A stretch of 64,000 bases of DNA from Chryseobacterium sp. LAM-KRS1 (GTDB lineage Bacteria; Bacteroidota; Bacteroidia; Flavobacteriales; Weeksellaceae): the NCBI RefSeq assembly GCF_013184525.1, contig NZ_JAAOIZ010000004.1:434001-498000 (forward strand). Direction: 5' to 3'. Below the pieces are notes generated by a model. It had not been told where the DNA came from. It saw only the letters and a list, made by a program, of their open reading frames with translations, and searched no databases. Below are positions 16,759-25,076 of this stretch, piece after piece. The number at the start of each line of letters is the position of its first letter. Within the stretch, counting starts at the first letter, position 1. The position numbers and the translations under genes are program-made.

Positions 16759-16920
16759 ATGGGATATTATAGAAAAGGGCACTATAAAAGAGATGGTACC
16801 TGGGTAAGCGGACATTATGTAAATAAATACAGCAGAAAGAAATTTCAGAACGGGCCGGGCGGATGTGCTCTTATCTTTTTTGGAGGAATTATTTCCGTGT
16901 TGGTATATCTTTTTTCCTGA
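16759..16920 (+). CDS. Small membrane protein with basic N-terminus
   Basis: 53 residues from the ATG at 16759; a start at 16702 would add 19 hydrophobic residues of unlike character. The N-terminal 'YYRKGHYKRDGTWVSGHYV' is a basic, aromatic motif seen in small hypothetical proteins of Bacteroidetes; the C-terminal 20 residues (CALIFFGGIISVLVYLFS) form one membrane helix. Function unknown. Confidence 0.6.
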   Translation: MGYYRKGHYKRDGTWVSGHYVNKYSRKKFQNGPGGCALIFFGGIISVLVYLFS

Positions 16921-17025
16921 TTTTTAATTGATAATAATTTCAAAGAAACAGGAAATTGTAAAAGGTAAAATTTTTATAAATTTCAAAAAAAACATTACTT
17001 TTATTTCGCATTAAATCAATTATGG

Positions 17026-17904
17026 ATGATTCTAGAAAAAGTAGATGTTGTCAACGATATCAGTAAAGAAGATTTTCAGAAAAATTATTTCAAAAAAAAG
17101 AAGCCCGTTCTGATCAAAAATTTTGCAAGACGTTGGGATGCATTTGATTTGTGGAACCTTGCTTACATTCGTGAAAAAGCAGGGGAGCAGGAAGTTCCGT
17201 TATATGATAACAAACCTGCTAATGCTTCTAAAAGCTCAGATGCTCCTGTTACCCATATGAAAATGAAGGATTATATCGATACGATTAAAAGTAAACCTTC
17301 AGACCTTCGTATTTTTTTCTATATCATTACCGACAGGCTTCCGGAGTTATTAAAGAACTTTACCTATCCTGATCTTGGAATGAAGTTTTTTAAAAGACTT
17401 CCAACCTTATTTTTTGGAGGAAGTGAGGCTCATGTTTTAATGCATTATGATGTGGATTTAGGGGATTTTATGCACATTCATTTTGAAGGAAAAAAAAGGA
17501 TTCTGCTTTTTGATCAGGAACAATCTGCCTTTCTGTATAAAGTACCATTATCGGTTCATACTGTTTATGATGTAGATTATGAAAATCCTGATTATGAAAA
17601 GTTTCCAGCCTTGAAATATGCAAAAGGATATGAAATCTTCATGGAGCATGGAGATGCACTCTTTATTCCGGGAGCATTCTGGCATTTCAACAGGTATCTT
17701 GAGCCGGGATTTTCACTATCGCTACGCGCACTCCCCAACAAACCTAAAGTTTTTGCCAGTATGCTTTATCATGTATTTATCATGAGGTATACCGATAAGC
17801 TTTTGAGAAAAGTTTTTAAAGCAAAATGGGTAAACTATAAACAGAAATGGGCGTACGAAAAAAGTACTGAAGCACTAGAAAGACATCTGAGAAAAGGCCG
17901 GTAG
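17026..17904 (+). CDS. Cupin-like / JmjC-domain protein
   Basis: 292 residues. The cupin_8 (JmjC-like) fold begins at 'KKKKPVLIKNFARRWDAFDLW'. The iron site is 'MHYDVDLGDFMHIHFEGKKRILLFD' (about 139-163, His and Asp of the HxD motif) with the distal His in 'GDALFIPGAFWHFNRYL' (about 208-224). Such proteins are Fe(II)/2-oxoglutarate-dependent hydroxylases acting on proteins or RNA-associated factors; the substrate is unknown. A basic tail (residues 255-292) follows the domain. It stands between a small membrane protein and a convergent acetyltransferase. Confidence 0.85.
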   Translation: MILEKVDVVNDISKEDFQKNYFKKKKPVLIKNFARRWDAFDLWNLAYIREKAGEQEVPLYDNKPANASKSSDAPVTHMKMKDYIDTIKSKPSDLRIFFYIITDRLPELLKNFTYPDLGMKFFKRLPTLFFGGSEAHVLMHYDVDLGDFMHIHFEGKKRILLFDQEQSAFLYKVPLSVHTVYDVDYENPDYEKFPALKYAKGYEIFMEHGDALFIPGAFWHFNRYLEPGFSLSLRALPNKPKVFASMLYHVFIMRYTDKLLRKVFKAKWVNYKQKWAYEKSTEALERHLRKGR

Positions 17905-17913
17905 AATACTCTT

Positions 17914-18450
17914 TTATTTTCTGTCTTTTAAAAGGCCAAAAATAGTAGCATCTACAAACTTGCCCTTTTCAAAAAAGAAATCGCGCATGGTCCCTTCTTT
18001 TTGAAAACCAGCTGAAAACAAAAGTTTTTCAGAAGAGATATTAGCAGGATCTATAAAAGCTTCTATTCGGTGAAGATTCATTTTTTCGAATCCGAAAGAT
18101 AAAATAGGTTTTACCGCTTCTTTCATATAGGCTTTTTGCCAATATTCAGGATTCAGTTCATATCCTATTTCCGCCTTAAAATGTTCGTGAAACCAATTGT
18201 GATAGCCACAGGTTCCTATAACCTTATTTTCGCCTTTCAGCTCAATAGCCCATCTAAATCCCTTATTATTTTCGAAATCGTTATTAAATGTGTCAATTAG
18301 TTTTTCGGCCTCTCCCAATTCTGTAAAAGTTGCCAGATCATAATATTCCATCACAATATCTAAAGAAAAATATTCAAATAAATCTTTAGCATCATTCCGG
18401 GTAAGTTGTCGTAAAATTAATCTGTCTGTTTCTAATATTGGAAAATCCAT
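17914..18450 (-). CDS. GNAT family N-acetyltransferase (RimJ/RimL type)
   Basis: 178 residues, normal for the group. It begins with 'ILETDRLILRQLTRNDAKDLFEYF' and has 'EIGYELNPEYWQKAYMKEAV' (about 95-114, acetyl-CoA loop and helix) and 'NLHRIEAFIDPANISSEKLL' (about 130-149), all hallmark segments of ribosomal-protein-Ser/Ala acetyltransferases. Probably acetylates a protein N-terminus or small amine. Convergent with the cupin gene, with only nine bases between the stops. Confidence 0.88.
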   Translation of the reverse strand: MDFPILETDRLILRQLTRNDAKDLFEYFSLDIVMEYYDLATFTELGEAEKLIDTFNNDFENNKGFRWAIELKGENKVIGTCGYHNWFHEHFKAEIGYELNPEYWQKAYMKEAVKPILSFGFEKMNLHRIEAFIDPANISSEKLLFSAGFQKEGTMRDFFFEKGKFVDATIFGLLKDRK

Positions 18451-18551
18451 TACTTAATTTTATCGAAAAGTACAATAAAAAATTAATCAAAACAAAAGAG
18501 GAGCTCGTAAGATTAATAGAGAAACAATTTTTTAACCCTGAATTTATTTTT

Positions 18552-18559
18552 TAAATTTG
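18552..18559 (+). promoter_or_regulatory. Probable -7 promoter box of mutS (TAAATTTG)
   Basis: TAAATTTG fits TAnnTTTG and lies 17 bases before the mutS ATG. No -33 TTG at the expected distance is evident. Confidence 0.4.
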
Positions 18560-18575
18560 ACCTTCATTTTTTATT

Positions 18576-21161
18576 ATGGCAAAAACGAAGAAGGAGACTC
18601 CATTAATGGCTCAGTATAATACCATCAAGGGAAAATACCCGGATGCCCTATTATTATTCAGAGTGGGAGATTTTTATGAGACTTTTGGACAGGATGCAAT
18701 CCGTGCTTCTCAGGTGCTTGGAATTGTGCTTACCAAAAGAGCGAACGGAGAAGGTCATATTGAACTGGCAGGATTTCCACACCACTCAGTAGATTCTTAT
18801 CTGCCTAAGCTAGTTCGTGCAGGACTTAGGGTGGCTATCTGCGATCAGCTGGAAGATCCTAAAATGGTAAAAGGTATTGTAAAAAGAGGGGTGACAGAAC
18901 TGGTAACCCCGGGAGTTACTTTTAATGATCAGGTACTTAGTTCCAAGAAGAACAATTTCTTGCTTTCGATCCATAAAGAAAAGGAAAAGTTTGGAATCGC
19001 ACTGGTTGATATCTCTACCGGAGAATTTTTGGTAAGTGAGGGAACTCTCGAAAAACTTTTGCATATCGTAAGCACTTTCGATCCCAGCGAAATTATCTAT
19101 CAGAGAAGTGTTCAGATCCCTGAACAGTTGAAAAATAAAAGTGCTTTCAAACTGGAAGATTGGGCTTTTCAATACAATTTTGCATATGAGAAATTAACGG
19201 GACAGTTCAAAACCAATTCATTAAAGGGATTTGGTATAGAAAATCTGTCCCTGGCAATTACAGCGGCAGGAGCTATATTTGCGTACCTTGTAGAAGATAC
19301 TCATCATAACTTACTAGCCCACATCACTAAAATCAAGGTGATCCCGCAAGATGATTTCCTGATGATGGATAATTTCACATTAAGAAATCTTGAGATTGTA
19401 TATCCAAGCAACCCACAAGGAAAGTCTTTGTTAGATATTATTGATAGGACTTCAACCCCAATGGGAGGCAGGCTCTTAAGAAGAAGGATTATTCTTCCGC
19501 TCAAATCTGTTAATGAAATTCAAAGGAGGTTATCCCTTATTGACTTCTTAAATGAGAACGATGGATTAAAATATGAGATCTCTCAATTGCTGAAATCTAT
19601 TTCCGACCTCGATCGTTTGATGGGAAAGTTAGCAGCAGAAAAGATTTCCCCGAAAGAAATCGGTTATCTTCGTCAGAGCTTAGTTAATATCCATACAATT
19701 AAGGACTTGCTTCATCCGTTTGCTGATGTGCTGGCATGGATTGAACCGCTTTATGATCTTGGAGAACTGATTCAGTCTTTACAGGATAGGCTCAATGAAG
19801 AACTTCCTGTAAATATTTCAAAAGGGAAAGTAATTAAAGAGGGGATTTCGGAAGAACTCGACAGGCTTAGAAACCTTCAAAGCAAAGGGCGGGGCTTTCT
19901 CGATGAAATGTGTCAACGGGAAATAGAAAGAACCGGGATTTCAAGCCTTAAAATAGATTTTAATAATGTTTTCGGATATTTTATAGAGGTCCGGAACACT
20001 CATAAAGATAAAGTTCCAGGGGATTGGTTGAGAAAGCAGACACTCGTTAATGCGGAACGTTACATTACTGAAGAATTAAAAGAATATGAAAGTCAGATTC
20101 TTGGAGCTGAAGAAAAGATTAGTGTTTTAGAGAATGAGTTATACAGGAATGTGTGCTCTGAAACAATGGTTTATATGGACCAGATTCAGGAAAATGCGAA
20201 TATCATTGCGCAGCTCGATGTAGCGGTAGGATTATCGGAGCTTGCTGTTTCAGAAAGCTATACAAAGCCTATTTTGAATGATGGCTACATTGTTGATCTG
20301 AAGGAGGCAAGACACCCAATTATTGAAAATGCTCTTCCTTTGGGAGAAAAATATATTCCTAATGATATTTTTTTAGACAAGGATTCCCAACAGATCATTA
20401 TGGTTACTGGCCCAAACATGGCGGGTAAATCTGCAATTCTTCGTCAGACGGCGATCGTCTGTCTTCTGGCGCAAATAGGAAGTTTTGTGCCTGCAAAACA
20501 TGCTGAAATAGGGTTTTTAGATAAGATATTTACCAGAGTAGGGGCGACAGATAATATTTCTGCCGGTGAATCTACTTTTATGGTTGAGATGAATGAAGCG
20601 GCTAACATTCTTAATAATATTTCAGAACGGAGTTTGATCCTGCTGGATGAAATCGGTCGTGGAACATCAACCTATGATGGAGTTTCAATTGCTTGGGCTA
20701 TTGCAGAATATCTGCACCAGCATCCAAGTCAGGCTAAGACATTATTTGCAACCCATTACCATGAGCTGAATGAGATGACAGTTAATTTTGAAAGGGTGAA
20801 AAATTTCCATGTCTCCATACAGGAAAATAAAGGGAATATCATCTTTCTGAGAAAGCTGGTCCCGGGTGGAAGTGAGCATAGCTTCGGTATTCATGTGGCA
20901 AAACTGGCCGGAATGCCGGCGAAAGTTGTTAACAGGGCTAATGAGATTCTAAAAACCCTGGAGGCAAGCCGAACTCAGGGAACTTCATCGGAAAGTATTA
21001 AAAGAGTGACAGATGAAAATATGCAGTTATCATTTTTTCAGCTAGACGACCCTGTTTTGGAAAATATCAGAGAAGAACTTACTAAAATAGATATCAATAC
21101 GCTAACCCCAATAGAAGCTTTAATGAAGCTTAATGCAATTAAGAAAATGATTGGAGGATAA
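18576..21161 (+). CDS. mutS: DNA mismatch repair protein MutS
   Basis: 861 residues, full length for MutS1. 'FRVGDFYETFGQDA' near residues 28-41 is the mismatch-contact motif (Phe33 and Glu35). The connector, lever and clamp domains follow; 'RHPIIENALPLGEKYIPND' opens the ATPase domain. Walker A is 'GPNMAGKSAIL' (about 611), and 'LILLDEIGRGTSTYDG' the Walker B/signature (about 686), then 'FATHYHEL'. MutS recognises mismatches and recruits MutL. Single gene with its own promoter box and a strong terminator. Confidence 0.97.
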   Translation: MAKTKKETPLMAQYNTIKGKYPDALLLFRVGDFYETFGQDAIRASQVLGIVLTKRANGEGHIELAGFPHHSVDSYLPKLVRAGLRVAICDQLEDPKMVKGIVKRGVTELVTPGVTFNDQVLSSKKNNFLLSIHKEKEKFGIALVDISTGEFLVSEGTLEKLLHIVSTFDPSEIIYQRSVQIPEQLKNKSAFKLEDWAFQYNFAYEKLTGQFKTNSLKGFGIENLSLAITAAGAIFAYLVEDTHHNLLAHITKIKVIPQDDFLMMDNFTLRNLEIVYPSNPQGKSLLDIIDRTSTPMGGRLLRRRIILPLKSVNEIQRRLSLIDFLNENDGLKYEISQLLKSISDLDRLMGKLAAEKISPKEIGYLRQSLVNIHTIKDLLHPFADVLAWIEPLYDLGELIQSLQDRLNEELPVNISKGKVIKEGISEELDRLRNLQSKGRGFLDEMCQREIERTGISSLKIDFNNVFGYFIEVRNTHKDKVPGDWLRKQTLVNAERYITEELKEYESQILGAEEKISVLENELYRNVCSETMVYMDQIQENANIIAQLDVAVGLSELAVSESYTKPILNDGYIVDLKEARHPIIENALPLGEKYIPNDIFLDKDSQQIIMVTGPNMAGKSAILRQTAIVCLLAQIGSFVPAKHAEIGFLDKIFTRVGATDNISAGESTFMVEMNEAANILNNISERSLILLDEIGRGTSTYDGVSIAWAIAEYLHQHPSQAKTLFATHYHELNEMTVNFERVKNFHVSIQENKGNIIFLRKLVPGGSEHSFGIHVAKLAGMPAKVVNRANEILKTLEASRTQGTSSESIKRVTDENMQLSFFQLDDPVLENIREELTKIDINTLTPIEALMKLNAIKKMIGG

Positions 21162-21191
21162 AAAAAGAGAGCTTACTAGCTCTCTTTTTTT
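21161..21191. terminator. Bidirectional terminator after mutS
   Basis: AGAGAGCT (21166-21173) pairs with AGCTCTCT (21178-21185), loop TACT, flanked by A- and T-runs on both sides. It ends mutS and the convergent peptide gene. Confidence 0.8.
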
Positions 21192-21204
21192 GATATGGAT
21201 AATG

Positions 21205-21363
21205 TTAGCAACAGCTTCCATCCATTCTGCAAATTCCCACACGAGGTTCGCCGTCGGGAGTAAAGCAAAAACATTCTATGAGGCAGTCATTACCGGCTCC
21301 GCCATTGATTTCCTTTAGTTGTTTCTTTGTTAATTTTCTTTTCTGATTGTCTGATTTTTTCAT
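21205..21363 (-). CDS. Double-glycine leader peptide 1 (bacteriocin-like, Cys-containing)
   Basis: 52 residues from the ATG at 21363; an upstream in-frame start only reads the promoter region. The N-terminal 22 residues have the pattern MKKS....KLTKKQLKEINGG, a double-glycine leader like those removed by peptidase-containing ABC exporters. The mature part (about 30 residues) has five Cys and ends in Cys-Cys. Two paralogues follow upstream on the same strand. Products of this kind are annotated as bacteriocin-like; activity is not shown. No dedicated exporter or immunity gene is adjacent. Confidence 0.75.
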   Translation of the reverse strand: MKKSDNQKRKLTKKQLKEINGGAGNDCLIECFCFTPDGEPRVGICRMDGSCC

Positions 21364-21521
21364 GATAAAAAATTTTAATTTGGTATAACTAAAGTACATT
21401 TTTATTTTAACAGGACAAGATAAAGTGATTGGTTTTTAGTTGCTTATTGGGTAAATTTAAAATAGGATGTCATATCATTCTATTTGTAGCTGCACTTTTT
21501 ATTGCCTGTCGGATGGTGCAA

Positions 21522-21686
21522 TTAGCAACAATATCCATCTTGTATTCCCGGAACTCCTATTAATTCTTCCCCTGTATTTCTGTCAAAACAGCTAAATACA
21601 ACAGGGCAATCATGTCCCACACCTCCGTTAACTTTTTTCAACTCTTTTTTAGTTAATTTTGTGATTCTGATGTTTGATTTTTTCAT
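21522..21686 (-). CDS. Double-glycine leader peptide 2 (bacteriocin-like, Cys-containing)
   Basis: 54 residues from the ATG at 21686. Leader MKKSN...KLTKKELKKVNGG is nearly the same as in its two neighbours. The mature part contains 'DCPVVFSCFDRNTGEE' and ends 'GVPGIQDGYCC', with four Cys. The sequence 'SC[FI]DR.TG.E' and the end 'GVPG[IV]QD.YCC' are shared with peptide 3, so these two are the closest pair. It has its own upstream promoter-like block, conserved with the other two. Confidence 0.75.
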   Translation of the reverse strand: MKKSNIRITKLTKKELKKVNGGVGHDCPVVFSCFDRNTGEELIGVPGIQDGYCC

Positions 21687-21797
21687 AATTATAATATTTA
21701 ATTTGTTTAAAAGTACATTGTTTTGTGTGAAAAATGACACCAGATAATGGTGTCATCGTAGATTTGTTATTATTTGGTTAGCTATTAGTACAACCAA

Positions 21798-21959
21798 TTA
21801 GCAGCAATAATCATCCTGAACTCCTGGCACACCATAGCGTTCCTGACCTGTATGACGGTCAATGCAGCTGATTACCCTTGGGCAGACAACTCTTCCACCG
21901 TTAATTTCTTTCAACTCTTTTTTAGTTAGTTTTTTTGATTTAGTGTTTGATTTTTTCAT
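21798..21959 (-). CDS. Double-glycine leader peptide 3 (bacteriocin-like, Cys-containing)
   Basis: 53 residues, read by hand from the ATG at 21959 to the TAA at 21798-21800. Leader MKKSNTKSKKLTKKELKEIN-GG, then a mature part with 'VCPRVISCIDRHTGQER' and the end 'GVPGVQDDYCC' (four Cys). It lacks the Gly-His-Asp/Gly-Asn-Asp stretch that the other two have after the double glycine. Third tandem copy; the spacing between starts is about 273 and 323 bases. The 5' region resembles those of the other copies. Confidence 0.75.
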   Translation of the reverse strand: MKKSNTKSKKLTKKELKEINGGRVVCPRVISCIDRHTGQERYGVPGVQDDYCC

Positions 21960-22110
21960 AATAAAAACTTTTAATTTGACTAAACTAAATTACATTTTTA
22001 ATTCTGATATATCCATAATTGGTGAATGAAATTCATGAAAAATACCTGAATTCAGGTATATTAATTAGTTGAAAATCATTAATTAATGAAACTTTTTATT
22101 AATTTTGAAT

Positions 22111-22599
22111 ATGAAGCATTTCTTAAAAATTTTATTCCTATCATTAGGGGTTACCATTTCAAAGGCGCAGCAGACTGAAATTTCTTCTGTGAAATATGAA
22201 GAGCTTGAAAAACGTATTCAGCAGGAAACCGATAAGTTCCTTGTCCTGAACTTTTGGTCAACGACTTGTGCTCCATGTGTAAAAGAACTTCCTGATTTTA
22301 TGGAAGTAAATAATAAGAATAGAGACAATCCGAAATTTAAAATGATTTTAGTTTCACTCGACAGATTAGCGGATAAGGAAAGAGTGCTAAAGTTTATCAC
22401 AAATAAAAAGCTTACTGCTGAAGTTATTTTATTGGATGATATCAAAAGAATGAATACATGGATTCCCCGGTTCGAAAAAAGCTGGGATGGAAATATTCCC
22501 GTAACTTTGTTTTATAAAGGAGGCGAAAAGATCTTTTTTAATGATGGAGAAATGAGCAAAACTGAACTTGAGTCTGTTATTAATAAAAATTTACTTTAA
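22111..22599 (+). CDS. Exported TlpA-like thioredoxin-fold protein
   Basis: 162 residues from the ATG at 22111 (a TTG two codons upstream is less likely). Signal peptide MKHFLKILFLSLGVTISKAQ, then a thioredoxin fold with active site 'NFWSTTCAPCVKELPDF' (CxxC = Cys-Ala-Pro-Cys, about residue 51-54). Such periplasmic proteins reduce or rearrange disulfides, for example for cytochrome c or secreted proteins. It starts about 150 bases from the divergent Cys-rich peptide genes and 14 bases before a second thioredoxin-fold gene, so both are probably one operon. Confidence 0.88.
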   Translation: MKHFLKILFLSLGVTISKAQQTEISSVKYEELEKRIQQETDKFLVLNFWSTTCAPCVKELPDFMEVNNKNRDNPKFKMILVSLDRLADKERVLKFITNKKLTAEVILLDDIKRMNTWIPRFEKSWDGNIPVTLFYKGGEKIFFNDGEMSKTELESVINKNLL

Positions 22600-22613
22600 A
22601 TATTTATAATACT

Positions 22614-23273
22614 ATGAAGAACATAAAAATTATCATAACATCTTTTATTATTGGTTTCGGCTTATTGAGTTTTACCGCAAAGAATAATGAGAACACAGTA
22701 AAAGAGAAATATAGTTTTATAAGATCTGAAAAAGGATACGAAATAGGAGATGAGGCAACAGATTTTAAACTGAAAAATATTGATGGCAAAATGGTTTCCC
22801 TTAGTGATTATAAAAGTGCTAAAGGATTTATTATTATTTTCACCTGTAACCATTGCCCGTATGCTAAGAAATACGAAGACAGGATTATTGCGCTGGATAA
22901 AAAATACAAAGAACAGGGTTATCCCGTAATTGCCATTAACCCGAATGATCCGAATGTACAACCGGAAGATGGGTACCAGCAAATGATTGAAAGGGCTAAA
23001 CAAAAAGGTTTTACATTTCCTTATTTAGTGGATGAGGGACAAAAAATTTATCCTCAGTATGGGGCAACTAAAACGCCGCATGTTTTTATTTTACAAAAAG
23101 AAAATGGAAAGAATATTGTTAAATATATAGGAGCAATCGATAACAATTACGACAATCCCAATGATGTTTCAGAGTATTATGCACAAGATGCAGTCAATGC
23201 TTTACTAAAGGGAGAACCTGTTAAAATGACAAAAACGGTTGCCATAGGATGTACCGTAAAAGTAAAAAAATAA
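22614..23273 (+). CDS. Exported thioredoxin family protein (AhpC/TSA-like)
   Basis: 219 residues. N-terminal hydrophobic signal (KIIITSFIIGFGLLSFTA), then an AhpC/TSA-like fold starting at 'GYEIGDEATDFKLKNIDGKMVSLSDYK'. The active site 'FTCNHCPYAKKYEDR' (CxxC = Cys-Asn-His-Cys, about 79-82) is typical of the TlpA/peroxiredoxin-like group in which the second Cys is followed by Pro-Tyr-Ala. 'GATKTPHVFIL' has the cis-Pro of the fold. Probably a periplasmic thiol oxidoreductase. A near-perfect palindromic terminator follows. Confidence 0.85.
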   Translation: MKNIKIIITSFIIGFGLLSFTAKNNENTVKEKYSFIRSEKGYEIGDEATDFKLKNIDGKMVSLSDYKSAKGFIIIFTCNHCPYAKKYEDRIIALDKKYKEQGYPVIAINPNDPNVQPEDGYQQMIERAKQKGFTFPYLVDEGQKIYPQYGATKTPHVFILQKENGKNIVKYIGAIDNNYDNPNDVSEYYAQDAVNALLKGEPVKMTKTVAIGCTVKVKK

Positions 23274-23296
23274 TCTCCTATTTGTAATAAAAAATG

Positions 23297-23324
23297 AATA
23301 AAGCGGGCATATGCCCGCTTTATT
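23297..23324 (+). terminator. Palindromic intrinsic terminator
   Basis: A perfect 28-nt palindrome with GC-rich arms (AAAGCGGGCAT / ATGCCCGCTTT) and an AT-rich tail; it follows the thioredoxin gene by 23 bases. Confidence 0.75.
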
Positions 23325-23359
23325 ATATCCAGTATAATGACTTTTGTTAAACCCGGAAA

Positions 23360-23755
23360 ATGAAACTACAATTTAATATCAAATACCTTATTCAGACGAT
23401 TCTACTATTTCTGACAGAAGTTATAATTGCTACTGCATTAAAAAATGTTTTCTTTGTCAGGGCCTATTTGGGAGATGTTATTGTTGTAATCCTTCTTTAT
23501 ACTTTTGTCAAAAGCTTCATTACAATTGATAATACAAAACTTATTACAGGAATTTTTATATTCTCATGTATCATTGAATTTGCTCAGTATTTTAATGTTG
23601 CAGAAAAAGCAGGCTTCCAAAAAGGAAGCCTGATGTATATTGTTATAGGAAATTCATTTTCATGGGTAGATATCGCATGTTATGCGATAGGATGTTTATT
23701 TCTCTATCTTATCATAAAAGTAGCTGAAAATAAATCATTCCAACCAGAAAATTAG
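23360..23755 (+). CDS. DUF2809 family membrane protein
   Basis: 131 residues with four hydrophobic segments. 'FVRAYLGDVIVVILLYTFVKSF' (about 32-53) and 'FIFSCIIEFAQYFN' (about 72-85) are the DUF2809 signatures; 'GNSFSWVDIACYAIGC' (about 98-113) closes the family pattern. Function unknown. Its last 21 bases overlap the convergent minus-strand gene. Confidence 0.8.
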   Translation: MKLQFNIKYLIQTILLFLTEVIIATALKNVFFVRAYLGDVIVVILLYTFVKSFITIDNTKLITGIFIFSCIIEFAQYFNVAEKAGFQKGSLMYIVIGNSFSWVDIACYAIGCLFLYLIIKVAENKSFQPEN

Positions 23756-24157
23756 AGGCTGTTTCATTTTCATTTTGACCTTTTCTCCATTTTTTTCTCC
23801 GGGAATCCATTTTGTATGTACACTGTGAAGAGCCTTCAGGAATTCTTTTTTTATGATTTCATTTTCGTAGGATTCTATTTGTATCTGGCTCATGCTGCCA
23901 TCTTTTTCTACTATAAATGTAGCTACCGCTTTTGCTGTACTGATATTGAGCCTGGTTAATAATGACGTTTGGAAATTGCTTTGAATCTTTCTTACAAATG
24001 CCTGATGACCACCAGGAAATTCGGGATTTTTGTATCCGGCAAGTTCGTCGGGAGAAATAACCGAATGGTTTTTCTGAGTGGAGGCGGAGTCTTTTTGTGC
24101 AGAAAGAAAGACCATGCAGAAAATTAAAGCAAAAAGGCTAAGGTGTTTTTTTATCAT
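23735..24157 (-). CDS. Secreted TonB_C-like domain protein
   Basis: 140 residues: signal peptide (MIKKHLSLFALIFCMVFLSAQ), a short linker, and a domain with 'YKNPEFPGGHQAFVRKIQSNF' (about 42-62) and 'AKAVATFIVEKDGSMSQIQIESY' (about 78-100), the usual pattern of periplasmic TonB C-terminal-like proteins of Bacteroidetes. It has no membrane anchor, so it is not a classic TonB; the role is unknown. It shares the strand with the YARHG lipoprotein just upstream (10 bases apart). Confidence 0.75.
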   Translation of the reverse strand: MIKKHLSLFALIFCMVFLSAQKDSASTQKNHSVISPDELAGYKNPEFPGGHQAFVRKIQSNFQTSLLTRLNISTAKAVATFIVEKDGSMSQIQIESYENEIIKKEFLKALHSVHTKWIPGEKNGEKVKMKMKQPLIFWLE

Positions 24158-24167
24158 CTTTTATTTT

Positions 24168-25076
24168 TTAACGGCCAAATCTGTCGTATTTATCCTCGGC
24201 ATATTTGATGAAACGGTTTAATAAAGCAACATTTTCCTTTTCTACTGGGGAAAGGTCATGATCTACATTATTCGAAACGGGAATATACCAGTCTGTATGT
24301 TCAAAGAAATTTCTGTAGGTTTCTTTTTTAAATGAGTATCCATGTCTTGCAAAGACAGAGTTTTTGATGATTTCCATATCAAGTTTTCTCAGGTTTTTAA
24401 GATCTTTTTCTGTTAACTTCTGTTTGGAAGCATTGATTTTAAAAATAGCCTCAGAAGCGACCCTGTTTTTCGAGGTTGTATAGCTTTCTGTTTTTCCCGT
24501 CTCTTCATCAGTATACTTTTCAATAAAATCTTTAGGATTCGACCAATCTACCAGGTCAGAGTTTTCGTCCAGCATAAAGTTAGGGTTATACACAAAATCT
24601 TTTTTGATAAGCTTTAACGTCTTTGAAGGGGACTTTACTGCTGTTTTATTGAAGGCTGTCCATTTACCTGTTAAGCTATCGTTATTGAGCTTTATTTCAA
24701 ATCTTCCGTCGGTTTTATCATTTCCGGGTTCATCCAGTACAAAAGACTTTGTTCCTTCATTAAAAATGCCACGGAATGGTCGCTGGTTGCCATTTACAAT
24801 GCTTTGTCCATATACGCTGTCTTTGGTAATCTTGTTAATTTTTACAGAGATTTTTTTAAATATATTATCTTCATATTCATTGCCGTCATATTCGTCAATC
24901 ACTTTTTCCTTTCCGCCGAAATCACCCGTGTAGATTCCATAGTATTCTTTATGGATTTCCGGAATTACAACAGAGTCTTTTTTTGCCATTGCAAGGCCTG
25001 CACTTTTAGCTTCTTTTTTACAACTTGATAACGCAACTGCTAACAGAGATACGAGAGTGTAATTTAAAATTTTCAT
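24168..25076 (-). CDS. YARHG-domain lipoprotein
   Basis: 302 residues. Lipoprotein signal MKILNYTLVSLLAVALSSCKK (lipobox LSSC). A beta-rich middle part ('GIYTGDFGGKEK', 'GRFEIKLNNDSLTGKW') precedes the C-terminal YARHG domain: 'RKLDMEIIKNSVFARHGYSF' then 'YRNFFEHTDWYIP' and 'VALLNRFIKYAED' (about 230-296). YARHG domains are extracellular and of unknown function. Start and stop overlap the next upstream gene by four bases, so the DUF2306 protein and this lipoprotein are translationally coupled. Confidence 0.83.
   Translation of the reverse strand: MKILNYTLVSLLAVALSSCKKEAKSAGLAMAKKDSVVIPEIHKEYYGIYTGDFGGKEKVIDEYDGNEYEDNIFKKISVKINKITKDSVYGQSIVNGNQRPFRGIFNEGTKSFVLDEPGNDKTDGRFEIKLNNDSLTGKWTAFNKTAVKSPSKTLKLIKKDFVYNPNFMLDENSDLVDWSNPKDFIEKYTDEETGKTESYTTSKNRVASEAIFKINASKQKLTEKDLKNLRKLDMEIIKNSVFARHGYSFKKETYRNFFEHTDWYIPVSNNVDHDLSPVEKENVALLNRFIKYAEDKYDRFGR

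Noticed and set aside
22100-22107. TAATTTTG, a perfect TAnnTTTG box before the TlpA-like gene
   Set aside because: It ends only three bases before the ATG at 22111, so transcription would begin inside the coding sequence; the promoter must be elsewhere.
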